A stretch of DNA of 64,000 nucleotides. Origin: Clostridia bacterium (lineage in GTDB: Bacteria > Bacillota > Clostridia > Oscillospirales > Acutalibacteraceae). The notes beneath the pieces are model-generated. The model was not told the origin of the DNA. It saw only the letters and a program-made list of their open reading frames with translations, and made no database searches. The translations under genes were made by a program, and so were the position numbers. This document shows positions 41,564 through 50,592 of this stretch, one piece after another. The stretch is from the NCBI GenBank assembly GCA_017410195.1, contig JAFQRF010000023.1, positions 62,001 through 126,000 on the forward strand, written 5' to 3'. The first letter of the stretch is position 1, and every line of letters starts with the position of its first letter.

Positions 41564-42894
41564 TTGTTACCCCCGTTTTTGCAGAAAGCGGCAACGAAAA
41601 ATCCGTCCGTGGAATGAATATGAGGCATAAGAGTCAGGTATTTATCATTATCGCTGTATCTCGGCAAATCAGGCATAATTTCAACAGCCGAAAACTCGGG
41701 ATGCTCAGCTAAAAATCTGTCACAAACCTCTGAATTTTCTTTAGGATTAAGCGTACAGGTTGAATAAACAATTCTGCCTCCGTCTTTGAGATATTTAACG
41801 GAATTACATAATATACGATACTGCAATTCGGGTAAATTGTCAATATCATTACGGCTCTTGAAACGGATTTCGGGCTTCCTGCGGATAATGCCGAGACCCG
41901 AACACGGAACATCGCAAAGAATTCTGTCCGCAAAGCCATAGTTTTCATTAAATATTGATGCATCTGAAAGGTACGAGAATACATTTTCAAGTCCGAGTCT
42001 TTCGGCACCGCCTTTTATGAGTTCAACCCTTGACTGATAAACGTCAAATGCTCTGACTATACCCTTATTTTCCATTGTTTCAGCGATTGTAAAAGCTTTT
42101 CCGCCGGGCGCAGAACACATATCAAAAACAGTTTCACCGGGCTTGGGATCAAGTGCCATGCAGCAGATCTGAGAAGCTATATCCTGCGCATGAAAAAGAC
42201 CTTCTTTATATGCTTCAAACTCCTCAACAGAACCGGTATTGCTGAGAATAAGCGCGTCCTTTGCAACTGTTGTTTTCTCTGAAATAACGCCTTCCTCGGC
42301 AAGCTTCCAAATAAGTTCATCGGCTGAAATCTTTGTTGTGTTTGCACGGATCACAACATTCGGAGCTTCAAGAGCTTTTTCGGCAAGCGCAACAGCATTT
42401 TCAAATCCGTATGCATCAATCCATAATGAAAGAATCCATTCGGGGCAGGAATATTTTATTGAGAGAAAGCTCGGATCTTTTTCATCACCCTCAGGAAGCC
42501 TGAGACCGTTATCAGATACTCTTCTCAGCACCGCATTAACAAGAGAAGCAGCAAAGGATGATTTATTTACCTTTGCAAGATTTACGCTCTCATTGACAGC
42601 CGCCCTTGACGGAACTTTATCCATGAACAAAAGCTGGTATGTACCCATTCTGAGAATGGTATGAAGCTCAGGCTTTAGCTTTCTGACGGGTTGGTTAAGA
42701 TAAAGACCGAGATTATAGTCAATAAGCATAAGTCTGTCAAGAGTACCGTAAACGAGATTGCAGACAAAAGCTTTGTCACGTTCATCAAGTCCGCTGTTCT
42801 CTTTTAAAAGACTGTCAACGGCAAGGTTTGAATATGCACCGTCGCGGTGAACCTTAAGAAGCGCTTCAAACGCAACCTGCCTCGCACTTTTCAT
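41560..42894 (-). CDS. rsmB: 16S rRNA (cytosine(967)-C(5))-methyltransferase RsmB
   Basis: This 444-residue protein has an N-terminal NusB-like RNA-binding domain and a SAM-dependent Nol1/Nop2 methyltransferase domain: DMCSAPGGKAFTIAE (motif I), DVPCSGLGIIRRKPE (motif IV with catalytic Cys) and STCTLNPKENSEV (motif VI). ATG 42894 follows AAAGGATGCTGAAT; ten more residues are in frame upstream, without a ribosome site. It overlaps rlmN. Confidence 0.95.
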   Translation of the reverse strand: MKSARQVAFEALLKVHRDGAYSNLAVDSLLKENSGLDERDKAFVCNLVYGTLDRLMLIDYNLGLYLNQPVRKLKPELHTILRMGTYQLLFMDKVPSRAAVNESVNLAKVNKSSFAASLVNAVLRRVSDNGLRLPEGDEKDPSFLSIKYSCPEWILSLWIDAYGFENAVALAEKALEAPNVVIRANTTKISADELIWKLAEEGVISEKTTVAKDALILSNTGSVEEFEAYKEGLFHAQDIASQICCMALDPKPGETVFDMCSAPGGKAFTIAETMENKGIVRAFDVYQSRVELIKGGAERLGLENVFSYLSDASIFNENYGFADRILCDVPCSGLGIIRRKPEIRFKSRNDIDNLPELQYRILCNSVKYLKDGGRIVYSTCTLNPKENSEVCDRFLAEHPEFSAVEIMPDLPRYSDNDKYLTLMPHIHSTDGFFVAAFCKNGGNK

Positions 42895-42920
42895 ATATTC
42901 AGCATCCTTTCGGGGAAAAA

Positions 42921-43610
42921 TCAATCATTTCTTCTGAATCTCAAAACAAGCCTGAGAAGATTTGCAAGTGCAACTATCATAGATGCAACATATGTCATCG
43001 CTGCAGCTGAAAGCACCTTTTTTGCACTCGGAACTTCATCCTCCGAAAGAAGACCTCTTTCTCCGATAACATTAATTGCACGCTTGCTTGCATTGAATTC
43101 AACAGGAAGAGTCACAACCTGGAAAAGAGCAATTGCGGAATAAAGCAGAAGTCCGATCGTGATAAGCGGCTCAAATCCGAAGAAATAGCCTGCAATTGCA
43201 AGAGGAATTCCCAAAGATGAACCGATATTGCAAACCGGAATAAGCGAATTTCGGATTTTTATAGGTTTATAATCCTCCGCGTGCTGTGCAGCATGACCCG
43301 CTTCGTGACACGCAATGCCGACCGCAGCAATGCTCGTACTGTTATAAACGCCATCCGAAAGTCGGATAACTTTTGATTTCGGGTCATAATGGTCGGTAAG
43401 CTTTCCCGATGTCTGTTCAATTCTGACATCGGTTATTCCATAGAAAGTTAGAATAGACTGCGCCGCATATGCACCGGTTATTCTTCTTGAATTTTCTATT
43501 TTTGAAAATTTATTATAGGTTGATTTTACCTTATATTGCGCCCATACCGCAAGCAGCATGGCAGGAATAACGAGAATAATGTAATAATAATCGATAAAGA
43601 AATACGGCAT
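42921..43610 (-). CDS. YugP-like membrane zinc metallopeptidase
   Basis: This 229-residue protein has several membrane helices at both ends and a cytosolic HEXXH zinc motif (IACHEAGHAAQHAEDY). It resembles the YugP/PF04298 family of membrane metallopeptidases. The substrate is unknown. It lies between fmt (20 bases away) and rsmB, where Bacillus subtilis has no gene, so it may have been inserted into the conserved block. Confidence 0.85.
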   Translation of the reverse strand: MPYFFIDYYYIILVIPAMLLAVWAQYKVKSTYNKFSKIENSRRITGAYAAQSILTFYGITDVRIEQTSGKLTDHYDPKSKVIRLSDGVYNSTSIAAVGIACHEAGHAAQHAEDYKPIKIRNSLIPVCNIGSSLGIPLAIAGYFFGFEPLITIGLLLYSAIALFQVVTLPVEFNASKRAINVIGERGLLSEDEVPSAKKVLSAAAMTYVASMIVALANLLRLVLRFRRND

Positions 43611-43630
43611 ATAATTATCTCCTTTCCGTA

Positions 43631-44557
43631 TTATTCAAACTTATCACCGACATTAAGCTGATTACCTCTCATAAAATCGGCTGCAGACATAGCTTTTTTA
43701 CCTTCCGCCTGAAGATTCAGGATTTCAATGCAGTTATTATCGCCGCAGCAAACAACAAGGCGTTTGCCTGCTTCAACAATCTGACCCGCAACCTCCCCTT
43801 TTTCAGGTACAAGCTTGCTTTTATGAATTTTAACAGTCTTTCCGTTAAGCTTTGCGTTGGCTGAAGGCCACGGTGAAAGACCTCTTATTTTATTATGAAC
43901 CTCTTTTGCACTCAAATTCCAGTCAATAGGTGACAGTTCTTTTGAAAGCATCGGAGCGTAAGTAAATTCATCGTGATTCTGTTTTACGGGATTCAGCTCT
44001 TCTTTCAGAAGTGCATCAATTGTTTCTTCAAGGACCGTTGCGCCGAGAGCTGAAAGCTCATCATGAAGCTCACCCGCAGTCATGTTTTCACCGATTTCAA
44101 CATCACGCATTATAAGCATATCACCGGTATCAAGCCCTTCGTCCATTTGCATTGACGTTACGCCGGTTTTTTCAAATCCGTTGATTATTGACCATTGAAT
44201 AGGAGCTGCTCCTCTGAGCTTCGGCAAAAGAGACGCATGAATATTGATACAGCCGTATTTGGGATAATCAAGAATTTCCTTTGGAAGAATCTTTCCGTAT
44301 GCAACAACGATACAGAGCTCGGGATCGGCTTCTCTGAGCATTTCAAGAGCCGTACCGTCTTTCATTTTATTCGGCTGATACACTCTGATTCCGTTTTCTT
44401 CCGCAAGAACCTTTACGGGTGGCGGAGTCATTATCATTTTTCTTCCCTGAGGTTTGTCAGGCTGAGTGAAAACACCTGTAACCTCGTGTCCGCAGTCGAT
44501 GAGCTTCTGCAAGCACGGAACGGCAAACTCGGGAGTTCCCATAAAAACTACTCTCAT
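43631..44557 (-). CDS. fmt: Methionyl-tRNA formyltransferase
   Basis: This 308-residue enzyme formylates initiator Met-tRNA. It carries GTPEFAVPCLQKL at the N-terminus, the SLLPKLRGAAPIQWSIING motif near residue 107, and a C-terminal tRNA-binding domain. The ATG overlaps the def stop by four bases, so formylation and deformylation genes are coupled. Confidence 0.96.
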   Translation of the reverse strand: MRVVFMGTPEFAVPCLQKLIDCGHEVTGVFTQPDKPQGRKMIMTPPPVKVLAEENGIRVYQPNKMKDGTALEMLREADPELCIVVAYGKILPKEILDYPKYGCINIHASLLPKLRGAAPIQWSIINGFEKTGVTSMQMDEGLDTGDMLIMRDVEIGENMTAGELHDELSALGATVLEETIDALLKEELNPVKQNHDEFTYAPMLSKELSPIDWNLSAKEVHNKIRGLSPWPSANAKLNGKTVKIHKSKLVPEKGEVAGQIVEAGKRLVVCCGDNNCIEILNLQAEGKKAMSAADFMRGNQLNVGDKFE

Positions 44558-45009
44558 TCCGAAAGCTCCTTTTTAATAACCTTCTGTGTAAAAACAATTC
44601 CGTCAAGATGATCAAGTTCATGGCAGAAGCAGCGTGCTTTGAGTTCTTCACCTTTATAAATGCACCATTTTCCGTTTCTGTCCTGCGCTTTTACTCTTAC
44701 AACGGCAGGGCGGCATGTAACGCCCGATTCACCCGGCAGAGAAAGGCACCCTTCCTCTGCAAACTGCTCTCCCTCACTGCTGATTATTTCGGGATTTATC
44801 AGTTCAATATATCCGTCGCCGCAGTCAATTACGACAACTCTTCTCAAAATGCCAACCTGAACAGCAGCAAGACCGACTCCGTTTGCATGATACATGGTTT
44901 CTTTCATGTCATCAAGAAGCTGCCACAGACGTGCATCAAAATTCTCTACCTGACGTGATTTTTTTGCCAAAATCGGATCACCGATTTTAACGATATTTCT
45001 GATTGCCAT
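44554..45009 (-). CDS. def: Peptide deformylase
   Basis: This 151-residue iron or zinc enzyme removes the N-formyl group from new proteins. All three motifs are present: GVGLAAVQVG, EEGCLSLPG (metal Cys) and CHELDHLDG (HEXXH-type). ATG 45009 follows GAAAGGATTGACATTT; the frame extends six codons further without a ribosome site. Confidence 0.95.
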   Translation of the reverse strand: MAIRNIVKIGDPILAKKSRQVENFDARLWQLLDDMKETMYHANGVGLAAVQVGILRRVVVIDCGDGYIELINPEIISSEGEQFAEEGCLSLPGESGVTCRPAVVRVKAQDRNGKWCIYKGEELKARCFCHELDHLDGIVFTQKVIKKELSE

Positions 45010-45036
45010 AAATGTCAATCCTTTCAAATGCGATAA

Positions 45037-47481
45037 TTAAGTATTTTCCGGATTAATATCCGCATAAACGGTCACTTTAGAAAAGCGTGAATCACTTCCC
45101 GTATCAACAAGCAACCTTGAAATCATTTCTCTGAAACGTGCCGTATTGCGGCACTTTACAATTAATCTGTATCTGTATTTTTCGTTGACTTTTGCCACTC
45201 TTGCAGGCATAGGACCGAGAACGATAATCTTTTCGCCCTTGAATTCACCGTTCGCATATTTTTTAAGAATATCAAGAGCTTCTCTTGCCGCATTTTTTAC
45301 AACGGTTTCGTTTTCACCTGTCAAACCGATAACGCATAAATCGCAGTAAGGAGGATAAACAAGTGCTTTACGAAGTCTTATTTCGGTTTTGAAAAACGCA
45401 TCATAATCCTGCTTTGCGGCAAGCCGGATTATCTCATTTTCGGGTGTTAATGTCTGAATTATTGCAGTACCCTTGAATTCGCCTCTTCCCGACCTACCGA
45501 CAACCTGCGTAAGAAGTGAAAACGTTTTTTCAAGACTGCGAAAATCGTCATTGTAAAGCTGCTGGTCAACCGATACGACACCAACAAGCGTTACATTCGG
45601 AAAATTGAGGCCTTTTGCAACCATCTGAGTGCCTATCATTATATCATATTCACCTTTTGCAAAGCTATCCAGAAGCTTTTCATGAGAATTTTTACCTGAT
45701 GTTGAGTCTGTATCCATTCTGACGATTTTAGCATCGGGCAAAAGATGCTTTAAGTCGTCTTCAATTTTCTGAGTACCGAATCCCGAATATCTTACAGAAT
45801 CTTCTCCGCATTCGGGGCAAACGCTTGAAAACGGAACGGAATGACCGCAATAATGGCACATAAGACGGTTGTTTGCGGTATGATATGTCATCGATATACT
45901 GCAATGAGGGCAGCAAACTACACTTCCGCATGAATTGCAGGCAGCAAAAGTATGAAATCCTCGTCTGTTAATAAGCAGAATGGACTGTTTTCCGTCCTCA
46001 TAATTTTTTTTAAGGCTTTCAAAAAGTGTTTGACTGATCGCTCTGCACCCTTGAGCTTTTTCGGCTGTGCGCATGTCAACAGTTATAACTTCAGGCAAAA
46101 CAGCGTTACCGTATCTTTTTTCGAGTCTGCACAAATTATATTTTCCGTTTTGCGCCGAAGCAAAGCTCTCAACGCTCGGAGTTGCAGATGCAAGAAGAAG
46201 AAGGCACTTATTATATGCCGCTCTGTACTTTGCAACATCTATTGCATTATATCTCGGCGTTTGCTCGGATTTATATGTATGCTCCTGCTCTTCATCAATA
46301 ATAATCAAGCCTATATTTTCTGCAGGCGCAAAAACCGCGCTTCTTGTACCGATAATGATTTTTGCTTTTCCGCTTTTTACTCTTTTCCACTGCTCAAGTC
46401 GCTCTCTGATTGAAAGTGCGCTGTGAAAAACGGCAATATCTCCGCCGTATCTTTCGCAAAAAAGAGAAATAGTCTGCGGAGTCAGTCCAATCTCAGGAAC
46501 CATAACTATAACAGATTTTCCGGCATCAACAACCTTATCAATAACGCTCATATAAACAGAGGTTTTTCCGCTGCCCGTAACACCGTAAAGAAGTGAAACC
46601 GACGGTTTTTCCGAAGCTGCAAGAGTATAAAGACTTTTATACGCCGCATTCTGTTCTTCGGTAAGAGCAATATAAGTTCTCTCGCCTTTCTTATCGGCAA
46701 AATCAGGAAGCTTAATCACTTCCTGCTCATAATATTCCGCAAAACCGTTTTTTACAAGAGTGTTGGCAACGGCGGGAGTAAGACCGGTAAAATAACATAT
46801 TTCTTTAACCGATGCGGTTCCGATATCTTTCAGAATATCAATAATTTGCTGCTGCTTTTGTGTGAGCTTTTTATTGTTATATTCTCCGTCCGATATAATG
46901 CGTATCATCTTAACCGACAAATCACCGAGATTTCTTACCGCATCATAGCTGCAAAGAATCAAACCATTTTTAACCATATCGTTAAAAAAAGAAGAATTGT
47001 TTTTCAGCCCCAGCGCCTTGCATACCGAATCTTTCTTAACATAAACTTTTCTTTCATTAAGATAACTAAAAATTTCTTTTTCGGTTCCGTCAAGGGATGC
47101 AATCGTTTTTTCATCTGCTTCGGGATTTACGGCATATGACACAACCATTTTATGATTTATGCCTGCGGGAAGCATAGCCTTGGCTGCTTCGTAAAGAGTG
47201 CAAAAGGTTCTTTCTTTAATCCAAACCGCAAGAGAAAGCATTTCTTCATTCAAAAGCGGTTTTTCATCAAGCACTTCGGCAATCTTTTTCAGCTTTTTCC
47301 CTTCAGAAGTATCTGTTACATCGAAAATAATGCCGAGACATTTTTTGTTTTTTATTCCGAACGGAACGGTTACTCTGCAGCCCTTAAGTGCATCCTTTTC
47401 CAGTTCTTCGGGAATGATATAATCAAATTCTTTATCAAAGGTAAATGTCGCAGCCTCAACGGCAACCTTTGCATATTTCAT
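45037..47481 (-). CDS. priA: Primosomal helicase PriA
   Basis: This 814-residue 3'-5' helicase restarts stalled replication forks. It has Walker A LLYGVTGSGKTSVYM, the DEXH box IIIDEEQEHTYKS, a zinc-binding set (CNSCGSVVCCPHCSISM, CHYCGHSVPFSSVCPECGED) and helicase motifs V-VI (GTQMVAKGLNFPNVTLVG, TQVVGRSGRGE). The N-terminal DNA-binding part is normal in length. It lies between rpoZ and def, as in Bacillus. Confidence 0.97.
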   Translation of the reverse strand: MKYAKVAVEAATFTFDKEFDYIIPEELEKDALKGCRVTVPFGIKNKKCLGIIFDVTDTSEGKKLKKIAEVLDEKPLLNEEMLSLAVWIKERTFCTLYEAAKAMLPAGINHKMVVSYAVNPEADEKTIASLDGTEKEIFSYLNERKVYVKKDSVCKALGLKNNSSFFNDMVKNGLILCSYDAVRNLGDLSVKMIRIISDGEYNNKKLTQKQQQIIDILKDIGTASVKEICYFTGLTPAVANTLVKNGFAEYYEQEVIKLPDFADKKGERTYIALTEEQNAAYKSLYTLAASEKPSVSLLYGVTGSGKTSVYMSVIDKVVDAGKSVIVMVPEIGLTPQTISLFCERYGGDIAVFHSALSIRERLEQWKRVKSGKAKIIIGTRSAVFAPAENIGLIIIDEEQEHTYKSEQTPRYNAIDVAKYRAAYNKCLLLLASATPSVESFASAQNGKYNLCRLEKRYGNAVLPEVITVDMRTAEKAQGCRAISQTLFESLKKNYEDGKQSILLINRRGFHTFAACNSCGSVVCCPHCSISMTYHTANNRLMCHYCGHSVPFSSVCPECGEDSVRYSGFGTQKIEDDLKHLLPDAKIVRMDTDSTSGKNSHEKLLDSFAKGEYDIMIGTQMVAKGLNFPNVTLVGVVSVDQQLYNDDFRSLEKTFSLLTQVVGRSGRGEFKGTAIIQTLTPENEIIRLAAKQDYDAFFKTEIRLRKALVYPPYCDLCVIGLTGENETVVKNAAREALDILKKYANGEFKGEKIIVLGPMPARVAKVNEKYRYRLIVKCRNTARFREMISRLLVDTGSDSRFSKVTVYADINPENT

Positions 47482-47514
47482 TTGATTTCACTCCCCTGCT
47501 AAGGTTTTATTTAA

Positions 47515-47724
47515 TCAGATATTTCTGATTTCTTCGGGTTCAACGATAACATATTCGCCGTTGACAATTTCTTCAATTGCAAGACTTACCGGTTTTTCCG
47601 TCATAATAATTTTATTTTCTTCCGCATGCTCGGAAATTTCTCTTGCTCTTTTTGCGGTAGCGGTAACAAGAGAATAGCGGCTGAGATGGTTTTTGAGAAC
47701 TCCTCTTAAATCGGGATTAAACAT
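47515..47724 (-). CDS. rpoZ: RNA polymerase omega subunit
   Basis: This 69-residue protein has the SRYSLVTATAKRAREISE segment typical of omega. It stabilises assembly of RNA polymerase. ATG 47724 overlaps the end of gmk, with GAGGTAATCAATA before it. Confidence 0.93.
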   Translation of the reverse strand: MFNPDLRGVLKNHLSRYSLVTATAKRAREISEHAEENKIIMTEKPVSLAIEEIVNGEYVIVEPEEIRNI

Positions 47725-48325
47725 TATTGATTACCTCACTTATCTTTTTTTTATTTCTTGCGGTTTTGAGTCTTTCGGATTTGATAATTGTTTCAATTCC
47801 TGCAACTGCATTTTCAACAGTATCATTAATAACTACATAGTCATATTCAGGAGCTTTTTTCATTTCCTCACGGGCAATAACAAGACGGTGATTGATTGTT
47901 TCTTCATCCTCCGTGTTGCGCGCTCTCAAGCGCTCCTCGAGAACCCTCATGGATGGCGGCATTAGGAAAATACTGATTACATCCGAATAGAGTTTTCTTA
48001 TTTTTTCTGCACCTTGAACCTCAATTTTAAGAATTACAGCCTTGCCGTTTGAAAGCATTTCATCAACGGGAGCTTTAGGTGTTCCGTAATAATTATCGGC
48101 ATATTCTGCATATTCAAGCATTTTATCTTCAGAAATTTTTCTCTCAAAATAATCTCTGTCAACAAAATAGTAATGATAACCGTCAATTTCGTCCTGTCTT
48201 TTTTCACGGGTAGTCATTGAAACGGAAATTTTTATATCCTCACGGTTTTTAACAAGTTCGTTAAGAACGGTATCCTTACCTGAACCGGATGGACCTGAAA
48301 GAATAATCAGAATTCCGTTATTCAT
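47717..48325 (-). CDS. gmk: Guanylate kinase
   Basis: This 202-residue enzyme makes GDP from GMP. The P-loop is SGPSGSGKDTVL (Asp rather than the common Ser/Thr follows the Lys), followed by the GMP-binding MTTREKRQDEIDGYHY and KIEVQGAEKIRKL. The gene starts at the remA stop (TAATG overlap). Confidence 0.95.
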   Translation of the reverse strand: MNNGILIILSGPSGSGKDTVLNELVKNREDIKISVSMTTREKRQDEIDGYHYYFVDRDYFERKISEDKMLEYAEYADNYYGTPKAPVDEMLSNGKAVILKIEVQGAEKIRKLYSDVISIFLMPPSMRVLEERLRARNTEDEETINHRLVIAREEMKKAPEYDYVVINDTVENAVAGIETIIKSERLKTARNKKKISEVINNV

Positions 48326-48594
48326 TATTCATCATCCTCCTCTTCATCAAGCTCGTCCATATCGTCATTAAGTCTGTTCGCAACCGTTTCGCTCTGAAGA
48401 TACGTTAAAATGACATGGTCGCTATCGGTTATTATTACCGCTCGTGTGCGTCTGCCGTGGGTTGCATCGATAAGCGTTCCCTTTTCCTTGCACTCCTGAA
48501 TAATTCTTTTGATAGGAGCGGATTCGGGGCTGACTATCGCAACAAGACGGCTTGCATTAACCATGTTGCCGAAGCCGATATTGATAAGCTTCAT
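48325..48594 (-). CDS. remA: RemA-type extracellular matrix regulator (DUF370)
   Basis: This 89-residue protein begins [20 protein letters not shown], with [35 protein letters not shown] in the middle, as in RemA of Bacillus, which binds DNA upstream of matrix and osmoprotection operons. The C-terminus is unusually acidic ([13 protein letters not shown]). It lies between yicC and gmk, the conserved place. Confidence 0.92.
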   Translation of the reverse strand: MKLINIGFGNMVNASRLVAIVSPESAPIKRIIQECKEKGTLIDATHGRRTRAVIITDSDHVILTYLQSETVANRLNDDMDELDEEEDDE

Positions 48595-48607
48595 TGCACT
48601 TCCTCCG

Positions 48608-49486
48608 TTATTCTATATTTTGAATCTGCTCACGGATTTTTTCGATTTCTGCTTTAATCGCAACTACCTTGCGTGCAATTTCAACATCCTGAGCCTTTGA
48701 ACCGATGGTATTTGCTTCTCTGTTGAGCTCCTGAACAAGGAAATCCATCTTTTTTCCGACGGCATCACTCTGTTCAAGAAATGAGCGAAGCTGTGAAATA
48801 TGGCTGCGAAGTCTGACCGTTTCTTCCGCAACGGCAATTTTATCCGCAAATATTGCTGCCTCTGTCAGAATTCTCTGCTCTTCGATATGAGCTTCCGAAA
48901 GCAGCTCCTTCAGACGTCCGAGAAGCTTTTCATTATATTCTTTAACCGTTTCGGGCGAACGTATTTCAATATACTCAACATTGGCAATTATTTCGTCAAG
49001 TCTTGAAAGAATATCCGCTTTGAGTCTTTCACCTTCACGCTCACGCATGGCAACAAATCCCTCAAGCGCCGACTGAGCAACAATGCTTACAGCATTCCAG
49101 ATTTTATCCTCGTCAGCCGCCTGCTTGCGAACCGTAAAAATATCGCTGACTCTTGAAATATCGGAAACCTTGATATTATTTTCAAGCCCATAGGTTTCGG
49201 CAAGCTCTTTATATGCATCAAGATATCCTTTGACGAGTGAATGGTTAAGACTGATAACCGTATCGGGTTCTTCAATCGCTTCAATCTGAACATAGCATTC
49301 CATCTTTCCTCTTGTCAGCTTACCGTTAAAGAAGCTTTTCAGCTTTTCATCAAGGAAGCCGTAGCTTCTCGGAAGCTTAGAAGAAAATTCAAAATATCTG
49401 TGGTTAACACTTTTTATTTCTACTGTTATATTCATACCGTCTGCGAGCTGCTGCGCTCTGCCGTAGCCGGTCATACTTTTTATCAT
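48608..49486 (-). CDS. YicC/YloC-family endoribonuclease
   Basis: This 292-residue protein matches the YicC/YloC family: N-terminus MTGYGRAQ, C-terminus with [20 protein letters not shown]. The family has endoribonuclease activity on RNA in other bacteria. It starts the conserved yicC-remA-gmk-rpoZ-priA run. A Met at 49486 is the only plausible start. Confidence 0.94.
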   Translation of the reverse strand: MIKSMTGYGRAQQLADGMNITVEIKSVNHRYFEFSSKLPRSYGFLDEKLKSFFNGKLTRGKMECYVQIEAIEEPDTVISLNHSLVKGYLDAYKELAETYGLENNIKVSDISRVSDIFTVRKQAADEDKIWNAVSIVAQSALEGFVAMREREGERLKADILSRLDEIIANVEYIEIRSPETVKEYNEKLLGRLKELLSEAHIEEQRILTEAAIFADKIAVAEETVRLRSHISQLRSFLEQSDAVGKKMDFLVQELNREANTIGSKAQDVEIARKVVAIKAEIEKIREQIQNIE

Positions 49487-49510
49487 GGATTAAAACATCT
49501 CCTATATTTT

Positions 49511-49846
49511 TTAAAACGGTTTTGAATCAGAGCATGAACAGCCTGTCGAAGTCAAGGCTTCGGGAATTTCAACGCTCATAACTTCATCGCCTTTGAATCC
49601 GAGTCTTTCAAACGCAGGGCAGAACTGCTCTTTTTTAATTTCAGCAATATAAGCATTACGGTTTGCGCCGTAATTCATTGCAGCCCTTGCAAGCCCCTCG
49701 ATGATTAAATCATCTTCACAGCTGACGGTTTCAAAAATCATGCTGTAGCCGCTAACTGTAAAAGTGCATAATCCAAGCTCCGATTCGTTCTCATATGCTT
49801 TCATTCCGATATAACCGTTTTCTTCAAAGGGTAAAAATTTTATCAT
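49511..49846 (-). CDS. Conserved hypothetical protein with C-terminal Cys cluster
   Basis: This 111-residue protein is globular, with a repeated beta-helix pattern (YIGMKAYENESELGLCTFTV) that resembles a short N-acetyltransferase-like core, and ends in a CSCSDSKPF tail. No family can be named. It overlaps the pseudouridine synthase gene by four bases, so the two are co-translated. Confidence 0.55.
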   Translation of the reverse strand: MIKFLPFEENGYIGMKAYENESELGLCTFTVSGYSMIFETVSCEDDLIIEGLARAAMNYGANRNAYIAEIKKEQFCPAFERLGFKGDEVMSVEIPEALTSTGCSCSDSKPF

Positions 49847-50592
49847 CTTGAATCACCGTCGTTCTTTATTCCTGCTGCTTTAAAAAGGCTTTCAACCTCT
49901 TGCGGTGTAAGGTCTCGCCATTCACCGGTCTGAAGCATTCCGAGCTTTACAGAGCCGACCGCAATTCGTCTGAGCCTTGCAACTTCAAGATTGAGCGCCT
50001 CACACATACGGCGAATCTGCCTGTTTCTGCCTTCATAAAGCACAATTTCAAGAACTGATCTGCCCTCCTCTTTTGAGAGAACACGGACATCGGCAGGAGC
50101 AGTCATTCTGCCGTCAATTTCGACTCCGGTTGAAAGAATATCAACCTGCTCCGCAGTAATACCCGGACGAACGGTAACACGATAGGTTTTCGGCACATGC
50201 CTTGACGGATGCATCATCGCATTTGCAAATGCGCCGTCGTTTGTCATTATCAGCGCACCCTCCGACACTCTGTCAAGCCTGCCGACAGGATAAATGCGTT
50301 CTTTAATATCGGTAACAAGCTCAAGCACGCATTTTCTGCCCAATTCGTCATCGGTTGTTGTTACATATCCTCTCGGTTTGTTAAGAAGAATATAGCGAAG
50401 GCTGGATTCTTTTCTTATTTTTTTCCCTTTAATAACAACGGTATCTCTTTTCGGGTCAATAGTATCGCCAATCTGAGCAACGCTGCCGTTAACCTTAACA
50501 AGTCCGTTTCTTATCATTTCTTCAGCCTTACGTCTTGAAGCAACACCTGCCTCGGACAAAAATTTCTGAAGTCTGATTTTATTATCGGTCAA
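49843..50592 (-). CDS. RluB-type 23S rRNA pseudouridine synthase
   Basis: This 249-residue enzyme modifies a uridine of 23S rRNA. It has an S4 RNA-binding domain (IRLQKFLSEAGVASRRKAEE) and the catalytic motif VGRLDRVSEGALIMTNDG with the active Asp, followed by KTYRVTV. The start is set at TTG 50592 after GGTGGTG, because S4-domain proteins begin here; two GTG codons just upstream and a longer frame to 50727 are alternatives. It overlaps the end of the carboxypeptidase gene. Confidence 0.9.
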   Translation of the reverse strand: MTDNKIRLQKFLSEAGVASRRKAEEMIRNGLVKVNGSVAQIGDTIDPKRDTVVIKGKKIRKESSLRYILLNKPRGYVTTTDDELGRKCVLELVTDIKERIYPVGRLDRVSEGALIMTNDGAFANAMMHPSRHVPKTYRVTVRPGITAEQVDILSTGVEIDGRMTAPADVRVLSKEEGRSVLEIVLYEGRNRQIRRMCEALNLEVARLRRIAVGSVKLGMLQTGEWRDLTPQEVESLFKAAGIKNDGDSR

